This document shows positions 38,156 through 47,100 of a DNA stretch of 64,000 bases, piece after piece (the first letter of the stretch is position 1; each line of letters begins with the position of its first letter). This DNA is from CAYWWM01 sp965198025 (GTDB lineage: Bacteria; Acidobacteriota; Terriglobia; 2-12-FULL-54-10): assembly GCA_965198025.1 (NCBI GenBank), contig OZ240237.1, positions 1,674,001 to 1,738,000 on the forward strand, in the 5' to 3' direction. The notes below the pieces were generated by a model. That model was not told where the DNA came from. It searched no databases and saw nothing but the letters and a program-made list of their open reading frames with translations. The translations under genes were made by a program, and so were the position numbers.

Positions 38156-39545
38156 TGATCGTTACTGAATAGACCGAGTTGGCGGCGTCAAAGACTGCCT
38201 CGGCGAGTGTGGGATGCGCATGCACCGTGTACATGATGTCCTCAGCCGTTCCCTCCAGCCGCATCGCGATCACAATTTCCGCAATCAGCTCGGTGACGGA
38301 CGGGCCGATCATGTGAGCGCCGAGAATCTCGCCGTATTTTTCTTCACAAACAAGTTTAATGAACCCCCCTTCTGCACTCAATATACTAGCTTTGCTGCTT
38401 GCCTTGAACGGAAACTTCCCGATCTTGACCGCAAAACCGGCCTCGCGTGCCTTGGCTTCTGTCAGTCCCACGGAAGCCACTTGAGGCTCGCAGTAAACGC
38501 AGTCGGGAACTTGACGGTAATTGATAGGTGGAACTGGCTTTCCACAGATTCGTCCCACCGCCACAATCCCTTCCATGGAGGCGGCGTGGGCCAGTTGGGG
38601 CGTGCCTGCCACGATATCTCCGATGGCGTACAGGTTGGGTTCCACCGTTTGCATGTACTTGTCAGTCTTGACAAATCCACGGTCGGTTTCGGCCTTGGTG
38701 TTCTCCAAGCCGACACCCTCCGTGTTCGGCTTGCGGCCCACGGCCACAAGGGTTCGCTGAGCCCTGAATATCTGGGACTTATCGTTCTGGAGGACCTCAA
38801 CCTCGACACCAGATCCCTTCTTCTGAACGTGTTGGACCTTGGCCCCTGTCAGGATCTGGATGCCCTGCTTTTTCAAGGACCTTTCAAGTTCCTTGGAGAT
38901 TTCCTCGTCCGCCAGCGGCAGGATCCGGGGAAGCATCTCGATCAGGACTACCTCGGAGCCGAAACGGCGGTATACAGAGGCAAACTCCACCCCCACCGCC
39001 CCCGCGCCAATGATCACAATGGACTTGGGGATGCTCTTGATCTCCAGGATCTCCCGGTTGGTGAGAATACGTTCCGGGTCGGCTTCCAGCCCTGGAATCA
39101 TGCGCGCTTCGGACCCGGTAGCCAGCAGGATATGTTTGGCGCGGATTTCCCGTTCGCCCTCCGGTCCTTTGACGTGGACCCGCCCATTACCCTGGAGTCG
39201 CCCAAAGCCGCGGATGGTCTCGATTTTGTGCTTGCGAAACAGGAACTCGACGCCCTGGTTATGTTTGCGAACCACTTGCTGTTCGCGGGCCACAACCGCG
39301 TCCCACTGAACCTTGATGTCCGGGCTCTCGATTCCAAAGGTTTTGCCATGCCGAAAATAATCGTGTAAATCGGCTGCAAACAGCAGTGCTTTGGTAGGAA
39401 TACATCCGACGTTCAGACAGGTGCCTCCCAGTCGGCCGTCCTTCTCCACCACGGCCGTCTTGAGGCCCCACTGGGCGGCGCGAATCGCCGCAACATAGCC
39501 TCCTGGGCCGCTGCCCACAATGACAAGATCGAGTTCGTCAGCCAT
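38148..39545 (-). CDS. lpdA: Dihydrolipoamide dehydrogenase (E3)
   Basis: Lpd reoxidises the dihydrolipoyl arm and passes electrons to NAD+. The 465-residue flavoprotein has the FAD motif IVGSGPGGYVAAIRAA, the redox disulfide GGTCLNVGCIPTKALL, the NAD fold IIGAGAVGVEFASVY, and the C-terminal HAHPTLAEAV with the active-site His-Glu pair. GGGAGG lies before ATG 39545. It is the first gene of the lpdA-lipB-E2 operon. All catalytic residues are present. Confidence 0.97.
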   Translation of the reverse strand: MADELDLVIVGSGPGGYVAAIRAAQWGLKTAVVEKDGRLGGTCLNVGCIPTKALLFAADLHDYFRHGKTFGIESPDIKVQWDAVVAREQQVVRKHNQGVEFLFRKHKIETIRGFGRLQGNGRVHVKGPEGEREIRAKHILLATGSEARMIPGLEADPERILTNREILEIKSIPKSIVIIGAGAVGVEFASVYRRFGSEVVLIEMLPRILPLADEEISKELERSLKKQGIQILTGAKVQHVQKKGSGVEVEVLQNDKSQIFRAQRTLVAVGRKPNTEGVGLENTKAETDRGFVKTDKYMQTVEPNLYAIGDIVAGTPQLAHAASMEGIVAVGRICGKPVPPINYRQVPDCVYCEPQVASVGLTEAKAREAGFAVKIGKFPFKASSKASILSAEGGFIKLVCEEKYGEILGAHMIGPSVTELIAEIVIAMRLEGTAEDIMYTVHAHPTLAEAVFDAANSVYSVTINA

Positions 39546-39844
39546 AAAAAGGCCTCCCGAAAGAAGAACCTCTTTCAGGAGGTTCGGGGAAGTCCGGCCG
39601 CCGCATGACAGCGCCCGGAATCTAGCGAAGCAGTGATTCTAGCAGCATTCAGGGTCCGCAAACAAACCGGATGAACACGGCTCCTTTAGGCCGGTACTTA
39701 TCCGCAAAGCCCTGGGCTTAGGAACTGTCGGGAGCGCTGGAACCTGCAGAAAAATCCCTAGACGCGAAGGTCAGCCCTCCAGCACGGTTCCGCACGGCTT
39801 CCTGACCCAGCCCAGAGCGGTATCGTTGGTGATCCCTCTTCGGG
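39546..39844. other. Intergenic stretch with small inverted repeat
   Basis: No gene is seen. GAACCTC and GAGGTTC form a 7-bp stem around TTTCAG at 39566-39585, in the probable leader of lpdA. It might be a leader hairpin or part of the terminator of another unit; no T run follows on either side. Confidence 0.35.
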
Positions 39845-40825
39845 TCACTTCACACGTCCCAAGTACCCCTGCGCGAGCATCTGGACCCGAAACGTCGCAC
39901 CACGGCCGACGATGTATAGCATCCTCTTATCCTGACCGGAAAACGCGAGGTTCTGAGGCCGCCGGGAAACCGGAATGGTCCCGAGGTGTTCGCCCTGCGG
40001 GCTGAATACATCCAATCCGGCATTCGAAGTGGTATAGACGCGGCCCTCGTTATCAACGGCCAGGCCGTCGGCTCCGCTGCGGATCTCTCCGCCTTCCCGC
40101 TGGACTCCGGCATACTGGGCGAAGTTGCGGCGGTTTTGGAGCATTCCATCGGGCTGGACATCGAAGGCGATCATATACTCCCCACGCGAGTCGTTGACGT
40201 ACAGGGTACGCTCGTCCGGGCTGAGTTGGATGCCGTTGGGCCGTGTGATGCCGGTGGCTACCTGGATTGACTCTCCACCCGCAGGAATGTAATACACGGC
40301 TGCCGGCAAAGGTGGAGGAGGCGACCCCGGTTCGGCATTCGGTCCGGGATCGGTGAAGTAGACGCCACCCTTCTGATCCACCACGAGATCGTTGGGCCGG
40401 CCATAGGGTTTCCCCTGATAGTTGTTCGAGAGAACTTCTTCTTGACCGGCAGGATAGATAACCGAGACTGCCGTCTCGCCCGGTACCGTCTGCACCGCAA
40501 TCAGGCGGCGCTCGGTGTCAAAGGCAAGGCCGTTAGCCCCGTTCGTATTGAAGAGCCATCTGGAACCGTTCCCGTCCTGGTCCACCCGCATGAGGCGGTT
40601 GCGCTGGGTTTCGGTAAAGACAATGCTACCATCCGGCAGGGCAATAGGGCCTTCCGTGCCCCGATACCCGTCATCGAGAAACTGAATCTTTGCGCCCTCC
40701 GCAATCACGCCCGGGATAGCTGTGGCATATGTGTCGTAATCGGGATTTCCTTCTGCTACCTGAGCCGAAGCTGTTACCGAAAACAAAAAGCTCCCGATCA
40801 GAACCAACATCGCTTTCAATTTCAT
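39845..40825 (-). CDS. Exported SMP-30/gluconolactonase-like propeller protein
   Basis: The 326-residue protein has a signal peptide (MKLKAMLVLIGSFLFSVTASA) and an SMP-30/lactonase six-bladed propeller, with EGPIALPDGSIVFTE, GRPNDLVVDQKGGVYFTDPG, RPNGIQLSPDERTLYVND and GADGLAVDNEGRVY. The conserved Glu, Asn and Asp metal ligands are present, so a lactonase or ester hydrolase is likely. ATG 40825 follows GGAGGTGGCC. The next gene upstream is a close paralogue, so the pair looks like a tandem duplication. Confidence 0.88.
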   Translation of the reverse strand: MKLKAMLVLIGSFLFSVTASAQVAEGNPDYDTYATAIPGVIAEGAKIQFLDDGYRGTEGPIALPDGSIVFTETQRNRLMRVDQDGNGSRWLFNTNGANGLAFDTERRLIAVQTVPGETAVSVIYPAGQEEVLSNNYQGKPYGRPNDLVVDQKGGVYFTDPGPNAEPGSPPPPLPAAVYYIPAGGESIQVATGITRPNGIQLSPDERTLYVNDSRGEYMIAFDVQPDGMLQNRRNFAQYAGVQREGGEIRSGADGLAVDNEGRVYTTSNAGLDVFSPQGEHLGTIPVSRRPQNLAFSGQDKRMLYIVGRGATFRVQMLAQGYLGRVK

Positions 40826-40911
40826 GGCCACCTCCTTCGATAGGAAATAGATCAAATCTCGACCAAGAGAATTCCAACAGCACGAAGATCGTGCCGTGCC
40901 CAACTGTGAGA

Positions 40912-41901
40912 TTACTTCACCCGGCCCATGTATCCCTGCGCCAGCATCTGGAGCTTGTAAGTTGCGTTGCGCCCAACCAGATAAAGAGTCCTCTTATCCG
41001 GCCCCGCGAAAGCAAGATTCTGAGGATGCTGCGGAGTATGGATGGTGCCGAGGTGCTGTCCTTGTGAGTCGAAGACATCCACGCCGGCATTTGAGGTTGT
41101 GTACACGCGCCCTTCGCTGTCCACAGCCAGTCCGTCAGCCCCGGCGGCGAAGCCCCCCTCGGGCCTCGTTCCAACGCCCACATACTCGGCAAAATTGCGG
41201 CGGTTGCGTAGCGTCCCGTCCGGCTGTACGTCGTAGGCAACCAGGTATTCCCCGCGTATATCGTTGACGTACAAGGTTTGCTCATCCGGGCTGAGCTGAA
41301 TGCCGTTGGGACGGGTAATGTTATCCTGCGCACCATCGGCAACCAGCATGGCTTCCCCGCCCGGAGGAATATAGTAAACCCGCCGGGGACCCGGATCGGT
41401 GAAGTAGACCCCGCCTTTCTTGTCTATGACGAGGTCGTTGGGGCGGTCGAACGGTTCCCCCTGATACTCGCTCGCCAGGACCATCTCGCTCCCCTCGGGG
41501 TAGATGACGGCGATGCCGGTCTTGCCCTCGAGCGTCTGGGTGGCGATCAGGCGTCCCTCTGAGTCAAACCCGATGCCGTTCGATCCGCCGGAAGGCTCAA
41601 GGAAGATAGACGTGGTGTCGTCCAGAGCAATTCTGGTGATGCGGTTGCCGCGAATCTGCGAGAAGATCAGACTGCCATCCGGCAAGGGAGCCGGCCCTTC
41701 CGTTCCCTCAAACCCATCTTCGATGAATTCGATCGGTGTCCCGTCTGCAACGACGCCCGGAATGTCTGGAGCAATGCCATCGGCTGCGGGCGACTCTGCG
41801 ATTTGATCCTGGCTCATTTGTCCCTGGCTGCAAGCCATGAGGGACACAATTAACACGCCTGTCGGGAAGATACTCGCCTTCGATTTCAGATTTACCCTCA
41901 T
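40912..41901 (-). CDS. SMP-30/gluconolactonase-like propeller lipoprotein (paralogue)
   Basis: This 329-residue protein is built like its downstream neighbour, with EGPAPLPDGSLIFSQ, RPNDLVIDKKGGVYFTDPG, RPNGIQLSPDEQTLYVND and GADGLAVDSEGRVY. It differs at the N-terminus, where IVSLMACS looks like a lipobox, so this copy is probably lipid-anchored while the other is secreted. AAGGAAACACAT precedes ATG 41901. The two genes are 86 bases apart on the same strand. Confidence 0.87.
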   Translation of the reverse strand: MRVNLKSKASIFPTGVLIVSLMACSQGQMSQDQIAESPAADGIAPDIPGVVADGTPIEFIEDGFEGTEGPAPLPDGSLIFSQIRGNRITRIALDDTTSIFLEPSGGSNGIGFDSEGRLIATQTLEGKTGIAVIYPEGSEMVLASEYQGEPFDRPNDLVIDKKGGVYFTDPGPRRVYYIPPGGEAMLVADGAQDNITRPNGIQLSPDEQTLYVNDIRGEYLVAYDVQPDGTLRNRRNFAEYVGVGTRPEGGFAAGADGLAVDSEGRVYTTSNAGVDVFDSQGQHLGTIHTPQHPQNLAFAGPDKRTLYLVGRNATYKLQMLAQGYMGRVK

Positions 41902-42111
41902 ATGTGTTTCCTTTTGCATTTAGAATGAGGGGTGTATTCCGACCCCCCCCTTGAGTTTTCTAATCGCCCGCCGTGAACCCTGGCTGCCTGCCAGTATACG
42001 GGTCTTTTCCTGATTTTGAAATGGGAAGCTGGGGATGGCAACCCGGATTTCTGCAGGGGCAATATGAGGCAACATTCTACCTGCGGGAGGCTTCGAGGCG
42101 TCGGAGCTATA

Positions 42112-43623
42112 ATGGCGACTATGAAACCGGCGTCATCGCAGGAGGATTTGAAAGACCGGATCGAGTATTTTCTGTTGGGGCTTCGGCGACCTATTCTGAC
42201 TGAGCCCGGACGGGCAGTGCTGGATCTTTCTTCCTGCCGTTATTCGCTTTCCACCCAGTACAACAAGCTGCTCTGGCATGTCTGGAACCATCAGACCAAT
42301 CTGGTGCGCCAGATCACGGAAATTCGGAAGGAAACGCCGGGGCGCATGGAGCTTCGATTCCAGAAATTCGGTAAAGGGCCTCCGGGGACCCTGGTTCTTT
42401 CCGAGACTCGTGCCGCTCCGGAACAGATGGCCCGTCGGAGCCAGCGTACCCGCTACGCGCAGACGTTGCGGCACATACTCGGGCAACTGTTTCCCCAATG
42501 GAAAGTAGAAGAGTTGAGCGTAGAACCCGACCATAAGCATTCTATCTCCGGGCGCTACGCGCGAGCGCTGCTGCGGCGTGGCCAGCAGACCTGGGCCGTG
42601 GTCGGGTCCGGAGAACACGAGGATGTATCGGCGGCAGACGCCATCCTGACGCACGGGTTGATCTGGCTCGATTGGCTGCGCCGCAGCCAGCAGAATCGAG
42701 TCATTACCGGTCTCAAGGTATTCGTTCCTGCAGGCCGGGCCGATACGACTCTTCACCGCATCGCGTGGCTCGATTTCGAGGCGGCTCAATGGGAAGTTTA
42801 TGAGACCGGTGAGGAAACATGCCGCTGCGACCCGGCTGACGCGGGAAACCTAAAGACCAGCCTGGGTCCAGCCGAGCCGGTGCACCGGCCGTCCGTTTCT
42901 TCCATTTCTTCGGAATGGAATCAGAGAATGGGGGCCGTGTGGCTGGACATGCAGAGGCAATCGGCAGGGGATGGATTCGCTCACTGGACGGTACACGGGA
43001 TCCCGGTAGCACGGGAGACTGCGAGTGGCTTGGTGTTTGGCATCGGCCAGTCCGAGACCCCGTTGACGGAAGAAACCTTTGCCGAATTCGAACAACTGGT
43101 TCATAAGCTCTTTCACTGGCGCCGCTCAGACTCCCCCGATCGCCATCATCCCTTTTATCGACTGTGGCCGGAACGATGGATGCAAAGCCAGATCGTCCAG
43201 CAAATTGACAAACTCGGTTACGACCTGCTTCCCGGAGCGGTGTATCAGCAGGTGCCAGCCGTATCGGGCGCCGAGCGTGGGGTGCTGGATTTGCTGGCGA
43301 TTGACTCCCGAGGCCGCCTCGCCGTGGTGGAACTGAAAGCTTCCGAAAGCATCCACCTTCCGCTCCAAGCGCTCGATTATTGGATGCGTGTGCACTGGCA
43401 TCTGGAGCGGGGCGAATTCGAACGCGGGCGATACTTCCCAGAACGGCAACTGAACCCGTCACCGCCGTTGCTGCTGCTGGTGAGTCCCGCGCTGCAGATT
43501 CATCCGGCTTGCGAGACTGTGCTGCGATATTTCTCGCCAAAGATCGAGGTTGTCCAGATCGGGTTAAATGAAGATTGGCGGGGACAATGGCAGGTTGTCT
43601 ATCGCTCCCGCAGCAAACTGTGA
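42112..43623 (+). CDS. Orphan protein with PD-(D/E)XK nuclease-like domain
   Basis: The 503-residue protein is cytoplasmic in appearance. The C-terminal 150 residues read GVLDLLAIDSRGRLAVVELK, giving Asp393, Glu407 and Lys409, followed by QALDYWMRVHWHLE. This is the D-ExK-Q arrangement of the PD-(D/E)XK nuclease superfamily, close to NucS/RecB-like domains. The first 350 residues are not recognised. ATG 42112 has GGAG before it, but a TATAATG overlaps it; ATG 42121 is an alternative. There is no helicase or methylase neighbour, so defence, repair or restriction roles are open. Confidence 0.72.
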   Translation: MATMKPASSQEDLKDRIEYFLLGLRRPILTEPGRAVLDLSSCRYSLSTQYNKLLWHVWNHQTNLVRQITEIRKETPGRMELRFQKFGKGPPGTLVLSETRAAPEQMARRSQRTRYAQTLRHILGQLFPQWKVEELSVEPDHKHSISGRYARALLRRGQQTWAVVGSGEHEDVSAADAILTHGLIWLDWLRRSQQNRVITGLKVFVPAGRADTTLHRIAWLDFEAAQWEVYETGEETCRCDPADAGNLKTSLGPAEPVHRPSVSSISSEWNQRMGAVWLDMQRQSAGDGFAHWTVHGIPVARETASGLVFGIGQSETPLTEETFAEFEQLVHKLFHWRRSDSPDRHHPFYRLWPERWMQSQIVQQIDKLGYDLLPGAVYQQVPAVSGAERGVLDLLAIDSRGRLAVVELKASESIHLPLQALDYWMRVHWHLERGEFERGRYFPERQLNPSPPLLLLVSPALQIHPACETVLRYFSPKIEVVQIGLNEDWRGQWQVVYRSRSKL

Positions 43624-43642
43624 AAAGTCTTACTGGGGGTGC

Positions 43643-44164
43643 TCAGCCCTGCGGCGGGCTCAAGTCCACGGTGACGCGGAAGACCGGGATGACGAGGTAG
43701 GGGTCAGTGGGGAGGCGGCTTTCGAGCACCACGGCCGTGCTGGGAGCCGTGGCCTCGACGTTCTTCTCGGCCGTAACGAGCAGGCCGAAAACGCGAAGCG
43801 GGATCCGCAGGTTCCATTTTGCCGCGTCCCCGGACAAGGGGACAGCACCGAGATTCCTGATCCGCTTTTCCTCGTCGATCGCCCAAAGAACATACTGCAT
43901 TCCTGGCCAGCCCATAGCCTGCGCGGAGGGCAGATTCACAATCTCGATCTCCATCGTCGCGCCCTCGTTCTCATACTTGATTTTGCTCAAGCCTTTGGAA
44001 GTCAGCGTACGTTCTCCCCCGCCCAGAGTCACAGAAACGTCCCGGTCGGGCGGATAAGCAATGACGAGGAGCTCCCATTGATTGTTCGGGAGCAACCCTG
44101 CAGCCAGCACGGCTGAAACCGTCAGCAGCAGCCAGAGACACAGTGATGCCGCCTTCCTGGTCAT
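43643..44164 (-). CDS. Exported protein of unknown function next to DUF4159
   Basis: The 173-residue product has a signal peptide (KAASLCLWLLLTVSAVLAAG) and a beta-rich mature part (LLPNNQWELLVIAYPPDRDV, KIKYENEGATMEIEIVNL). ATG 44164 is preferred although no good ribosome site is seen; GTG 44209 is the alternative. It is 63 bases behind the DUF4159 gene on the same strand, so they are likely one unit. No motif gives its activity. Confidence 0.6.
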   Translation of the reverse strand: MTRKAASLCLWLLLTVSAVLAAGLLPNNQWELLVIAYPPDRDVSVTLGGGERTLTSKGLSKIKYENEGATMEIEIVNLPSAQAMGWPGMQYVLWAIDEEKRIRNLGAVPLSGDAAKWNLRIPLRVFGLLVTAEKNVEATAPSTAVVLESRLPTDPYLVIPVFRVTVDLSPPQG

Positions 44165-44227
44165 TTGATTGATCGAGCCGCATACGGGTTTGGACAGATT
44201 CAAATTCACGGCAGAAACGGGAGGAAC

Positions 44228-45019
44228 CTAGTGGGTCATCGCGTAGATAAAATAATTGATGCCAAATCGGAGCGCTTCGGTCGAGGGTTCCAGCGGATAC
44301 ATGGGCAAGTCAATCCACTCCCAGAAGTCCCCGATGTCGGTGTTGTGGTTGATAATCATCAAAAGCCGGCCTTCGTCATCATAATAGCCGTAAAACTTAG
44401 GCGGACCTTCGTTCGGGTACGGTGAAGTAACATCCAGCGTCTGCATCTCGTAGAACGTATGATAAATCGGATGATCGATGGTCATCTCAACCAGGCTTCG
44501 GTCGGGAAACACTTTCCGCATCTGGCTGGCGAGCCAGTCGAGCTCCCACTGCCGGTCGAAATCGTCCACCATGGCGAAGCCACCGCGATTGAAGTACTCG
44601 CGGAGGTTGGCAATTTCCTTTTCGTTCATGTCCATCTCGGCCGGTTCGCTGATGTAGACAAACGGATACTTGAATAATTCCTCGCTATCGAGATCCACAA
44701 TTACGTAGGACTGCTTGCTGACATTCATCCCCGTGGCCTCGTCGGCCACCTGCAGAATGTGCTCCTCCGCTGCAGGATAATCATGAGCCCAGCCCGGCAT
44801 TCCGCCGAATCCGAAAAACCCTCCTCGATTGCCCCCGCTGAAGCGCACCCGGGCGAAAATGAACTCCGTTCCCTCCGGCGGCTGGCGGTTCGTCCGGACA
44901 TCTTGCAGCATTCGCCGCATTTCGTAATTCAACCGCTGTTGCTGCGCAATCCCGCTCACGACGAAAAGGCCGGACAGGATCAGAACGCCCGCCACAGCTA
45001 GAATCAGCCTTTTCGGCAT
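44228..45019 (-). CDS. DUF4159-domain exported protein
   Basis: This 263-residue protein starts with a signal or anchor helix (LILAVAGVLILSGLFVVSG), then the DUF4159 pattern: FARVRFSGGNRG, WAHDYPAAEEHILQ, LREYFNRGGFAMVDDFDR and a C-terminal YFIYAMTH. DUF4159 has a flavodoxin- or glutamine-amidotransferase-like fold and is found in membrane-associated operons with MoxR/BatA-type proteins; none is seen here. ATG 45019 has GGAG nine bases before it. Confidence 0.85.
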   Translation of the reverse strand: MPKRLILAVAGVLILSGLFVVSGIAQQQRLNYEMRRMLQDVRTNRQPPEGTEFIFARVRFSGGNRGGFFGFGGMPGWAHDYPAAEEHILQVADEATGMNVSKQSYVIVDLDSEELFKYPFVYISEPAEMDMNEKEIANLREYFNRGGFAMVDDFDRQWELDWLASQMRKVFPDRSLVEMTIDHPIYHTFYEMQTLDVTSPYPNEGPPKFYGYYDDEGRLLMIINHNTDIGDFWEWIDLPMYPLEPSTEALRFGINYFIYAMTH

Positions 45020-45183
45020 ACCTGAGTTCTCCACCCAGTTCCAGGGTACCTAAGAACACCGTAAGTTAGCTTCCCGGAAGTTGTCAATCCCCAAAACCGC
45101 CAAGAAGCAGGCTTTGGCAGGCAGCAAAAGGTAACGCCCGGGCCCTCCACATGGACCTGCGATTCTTCCAGTGCACCGTCTGG

Positions 45184-45537
45184 TTATGCCAGTGGGGAGA
45201 GGTAGCGAACTTCAAATGTGACGCAGCCTTCCGGCGACTTCCAGGGACCGTGCTTCATGCCAGGCGGGCGGCAGGCGTACATCCCGGCAGTGAAGTTCCG
45301 CCCCAAGGTTATATCGTAGATTGCTCCCTCCAGGATGTACACCTCTTCCCAGAATTCATGCGTCAGGACGCCGTTGGGTGAGGTGTCCGTCCCGGGACTA
45401 AAGCGCAGAATTCGAGTGGCTATGCCGGACTCGGGATCGCCTGCCAGAATGCGCTCGTGCAATCCGGGCACTCCTCCCGGGACCGGAGTCCAGGCGACGT
45501 CGGCCACGGGGAAGAACTCGAATTCAGGCTTACTCAC
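45184..45537 (-). CDS. Cupin-domain protein
   Basis: The 117-residue protein has a cupin barrel: LRFSPGTDTSPNGVLTHEFWEEVYILEGAIYD gives motif 1 with the histidine and glutamates that may bind metal, and RPPGMKHGPW gives motif 2. Such ChrR-like or sugar-binding cupins act as dioxygenases, isomerases or sensors. GTG 45537 has AGGAGGTGTCAT before it. It is downstream of the HpaB-type monooxygenase on the same strand, which suggests a role in the same pathway. Confidence 0.82.
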   Translation of the reverse strand: MSKPEFEFFPVADVAWTPVPGGVPGLHERILAGDPESGIATRILRFSPGTDTSPNGVLTHEFWEEVYILEGAIYDITLGRNFTAGMYACRPPGMKHGPWKSPEGCVTFEVRYLSPLA

Positions 45538-45636
45538 ATGACACCTCCTCGGAAAATTCGGACCCTTGGGGACTCTCGGTAATTTCGGTATTTGCGGTTC
45601 TTTCGGTTCCTTCGTTTGCGCAAAATCACCGCAAAA

Positions 45637-47100
45637 TCACCCAGTTTTGGTGGAAAAAGGGGCCCCGTAGCGGCTCATAAACTCCTCCGCGCTGCGCAGG
45701 GCTTCCTCATAGCCATAATTCCGAAACGCGTAGCCCTTAGCGACAAACGGAGCACCCGCGTAGAACATCTCATACTGGAGATGGCGGCCCGCGAACTCGG
45801 AGCCGACAATGTCCCATGCCAATTTGAAGAGCTTGACCCTTTCTTCCGAAGACGTATTGGGAGAGCGCAGATAGCGGTCCATGTCCGATTTGGTCAGGTC
45901 GCTGGTGAGATCGCGCCAGGACGCAGGAAGCTGGATGACACCTCCGCCGGCCAGTTCACGCAGCAGGAGGGTGGCTCGCGGATAGAGCTCGGCCTGGAGT
46001 CCCATCGCCCCATAGAGGAAGCGTGGGTTGGGTTTTGCTACGCCGTGGGCATCGAGTGAAAACGTGGACTCCGAAGCCAGGACCATTCCTTCGACCATAC
46101 CGGCGAGCGAAGCGAGGTCGCCGAGCTTTTCCTGTACAGCGGGAATTTTTTCGATGCCGGTCACTTGCGTGATACGCCGGGCAACACCCAGCAGGAACTT
46201 CATTTTGACGGTCAGGCGAATCTGCGCCTGGGCGTTTCCGAGAACATGCGCTGCGGTCTCGAAGAATTGCCGGCGGACTTGCTGTACGTCGCGAAAAACA
46301 AATACGTTTTCCCAGGGGATCCACACATGATCGAAGACGATCAGGGCGTCGGTTTCATCAAAACGAGTCGAGAGCGGATAGTCGAAGCTGCTCGGCTGGT
46401 CGGAGGCGTAGGGCCGGCGGCAATAGACCTTGAGACCCGGCGTGCTCAACGGAACGACAAAGGAGACGGCGTATTGCTCGTCCTGGGGCGTGAGCGGCTT
46501 GATGCAACTGACGAAAAGCCAATCGGAAACAGCCGTGGCCGTGCCGAGCATCTGCGAACCGCACACGACCATGCCGCTTTCCTGTTCCTCCAGGACGCCG
46601 ACCTGGAGCAGTTCTTCTCCCCAGCCGTGCGCCGTGACGCTGCGGTCGATCTGCGGTGGGATAATGACGTAGGTGACGAACAGGTCTTCTTCCACCACCT
46701 TGCGATAGAAGCGCGACACGTTTTGAGCGAATGGCCGGCCGGCTTGGTCGAAGATTTCCGGGGCACTGGCGAAACCTGCCAGAAAGCTTCCGACGTGGTC
46801 CGGGCTGCGGCCTACGAAACCTTTTGAGACTTCCGCCCAGGTAGTAATGGCTCGGCGGCGTTCCTGCAGGTCGTCGAGCGACCGAGGGATCATGAAGACC
46901 TTGTTCGCCGGCTTGCCGGTTTCCGGAGAGGTGCAGATCATTCCCTTCTCCGGATTGGCAGCCACGTCGTACAAGGTTGCGACTGTATCCGCAATGCCCT
47001 GGAAGGCCGGATGGCGGGAAACATCCAGCACGCGGGCGCCGTCGAGAATAACGGTCCTGTCATCTGCCAGCGATTGCAAGTACTCGGAACCGGTCCTCAT
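45637..47100 (-). CDS. HpaB-type FADH2-dependent monooxygenase (4-hydroxyphenylacetate 3-hydroxylase family)
   Basis: HpaB enzymes hydroxylate phenols next to a hydroxyl group using FADH2 and O2. The 487-residue protein has the acyl-CoA-dehydrogenase-like fold, beginning MRTGSEYLQSLADDRTVILD, with WIPWENVFVF and the C-terminal GAGGVIQ-like GGGVIQLPAS. ATG 47100 follows GGAGGTGCGTCT, and its ATGA overlaps the stop of the DUF2848 gene, so the two are translated together. A flavin reductase (HpaC) is not seen in the window. Pyoverdine-type PvcC is another member, so the substrate is unsure. Confidence 0.9.
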   Translation of the reverse strand: MRTGSEYLQSLADDRTVILDGARVLDVSRHPAFQGIADTVATLYDVAANPEKGMICTSPETGKPANKVFMIPRSLDDLQERRRAITTWAEVSKGFVGRSPDHVGSFLAGFASAPEIFDQAGRPFAQNVSRFYRKVVEEDLFVTYVIIPPQIDRSVTAHGWGEELLQVGVLEEQESGMVVCGSQMLGTATAVSDWLFVSCIKPLTPQDEQYAVSFVVPLSTPGLKVYCRRPYASDQPSSFDYPLSTRFDETDALIVFDHVWIPWENVFVFRDVQQVRRQFFETAAHVLGNAQAQIRLTVKMKFLLGVARRITQVTGIEKIPAVQEKLGDLASLAGMVEGMVLASESTFSLDAHGVAKPNPRFLYGAMGLQAELYPRATLLLRELAGGGVIQLPASWRDLTSDLTKSDMDRYLRSPNTSSEERVKLFKLAWDIVGSEFAGRHLQYEMFYAGAPFVAKGYAFRNYGYEEALRSAEEFMSRYGAPFSTKTG

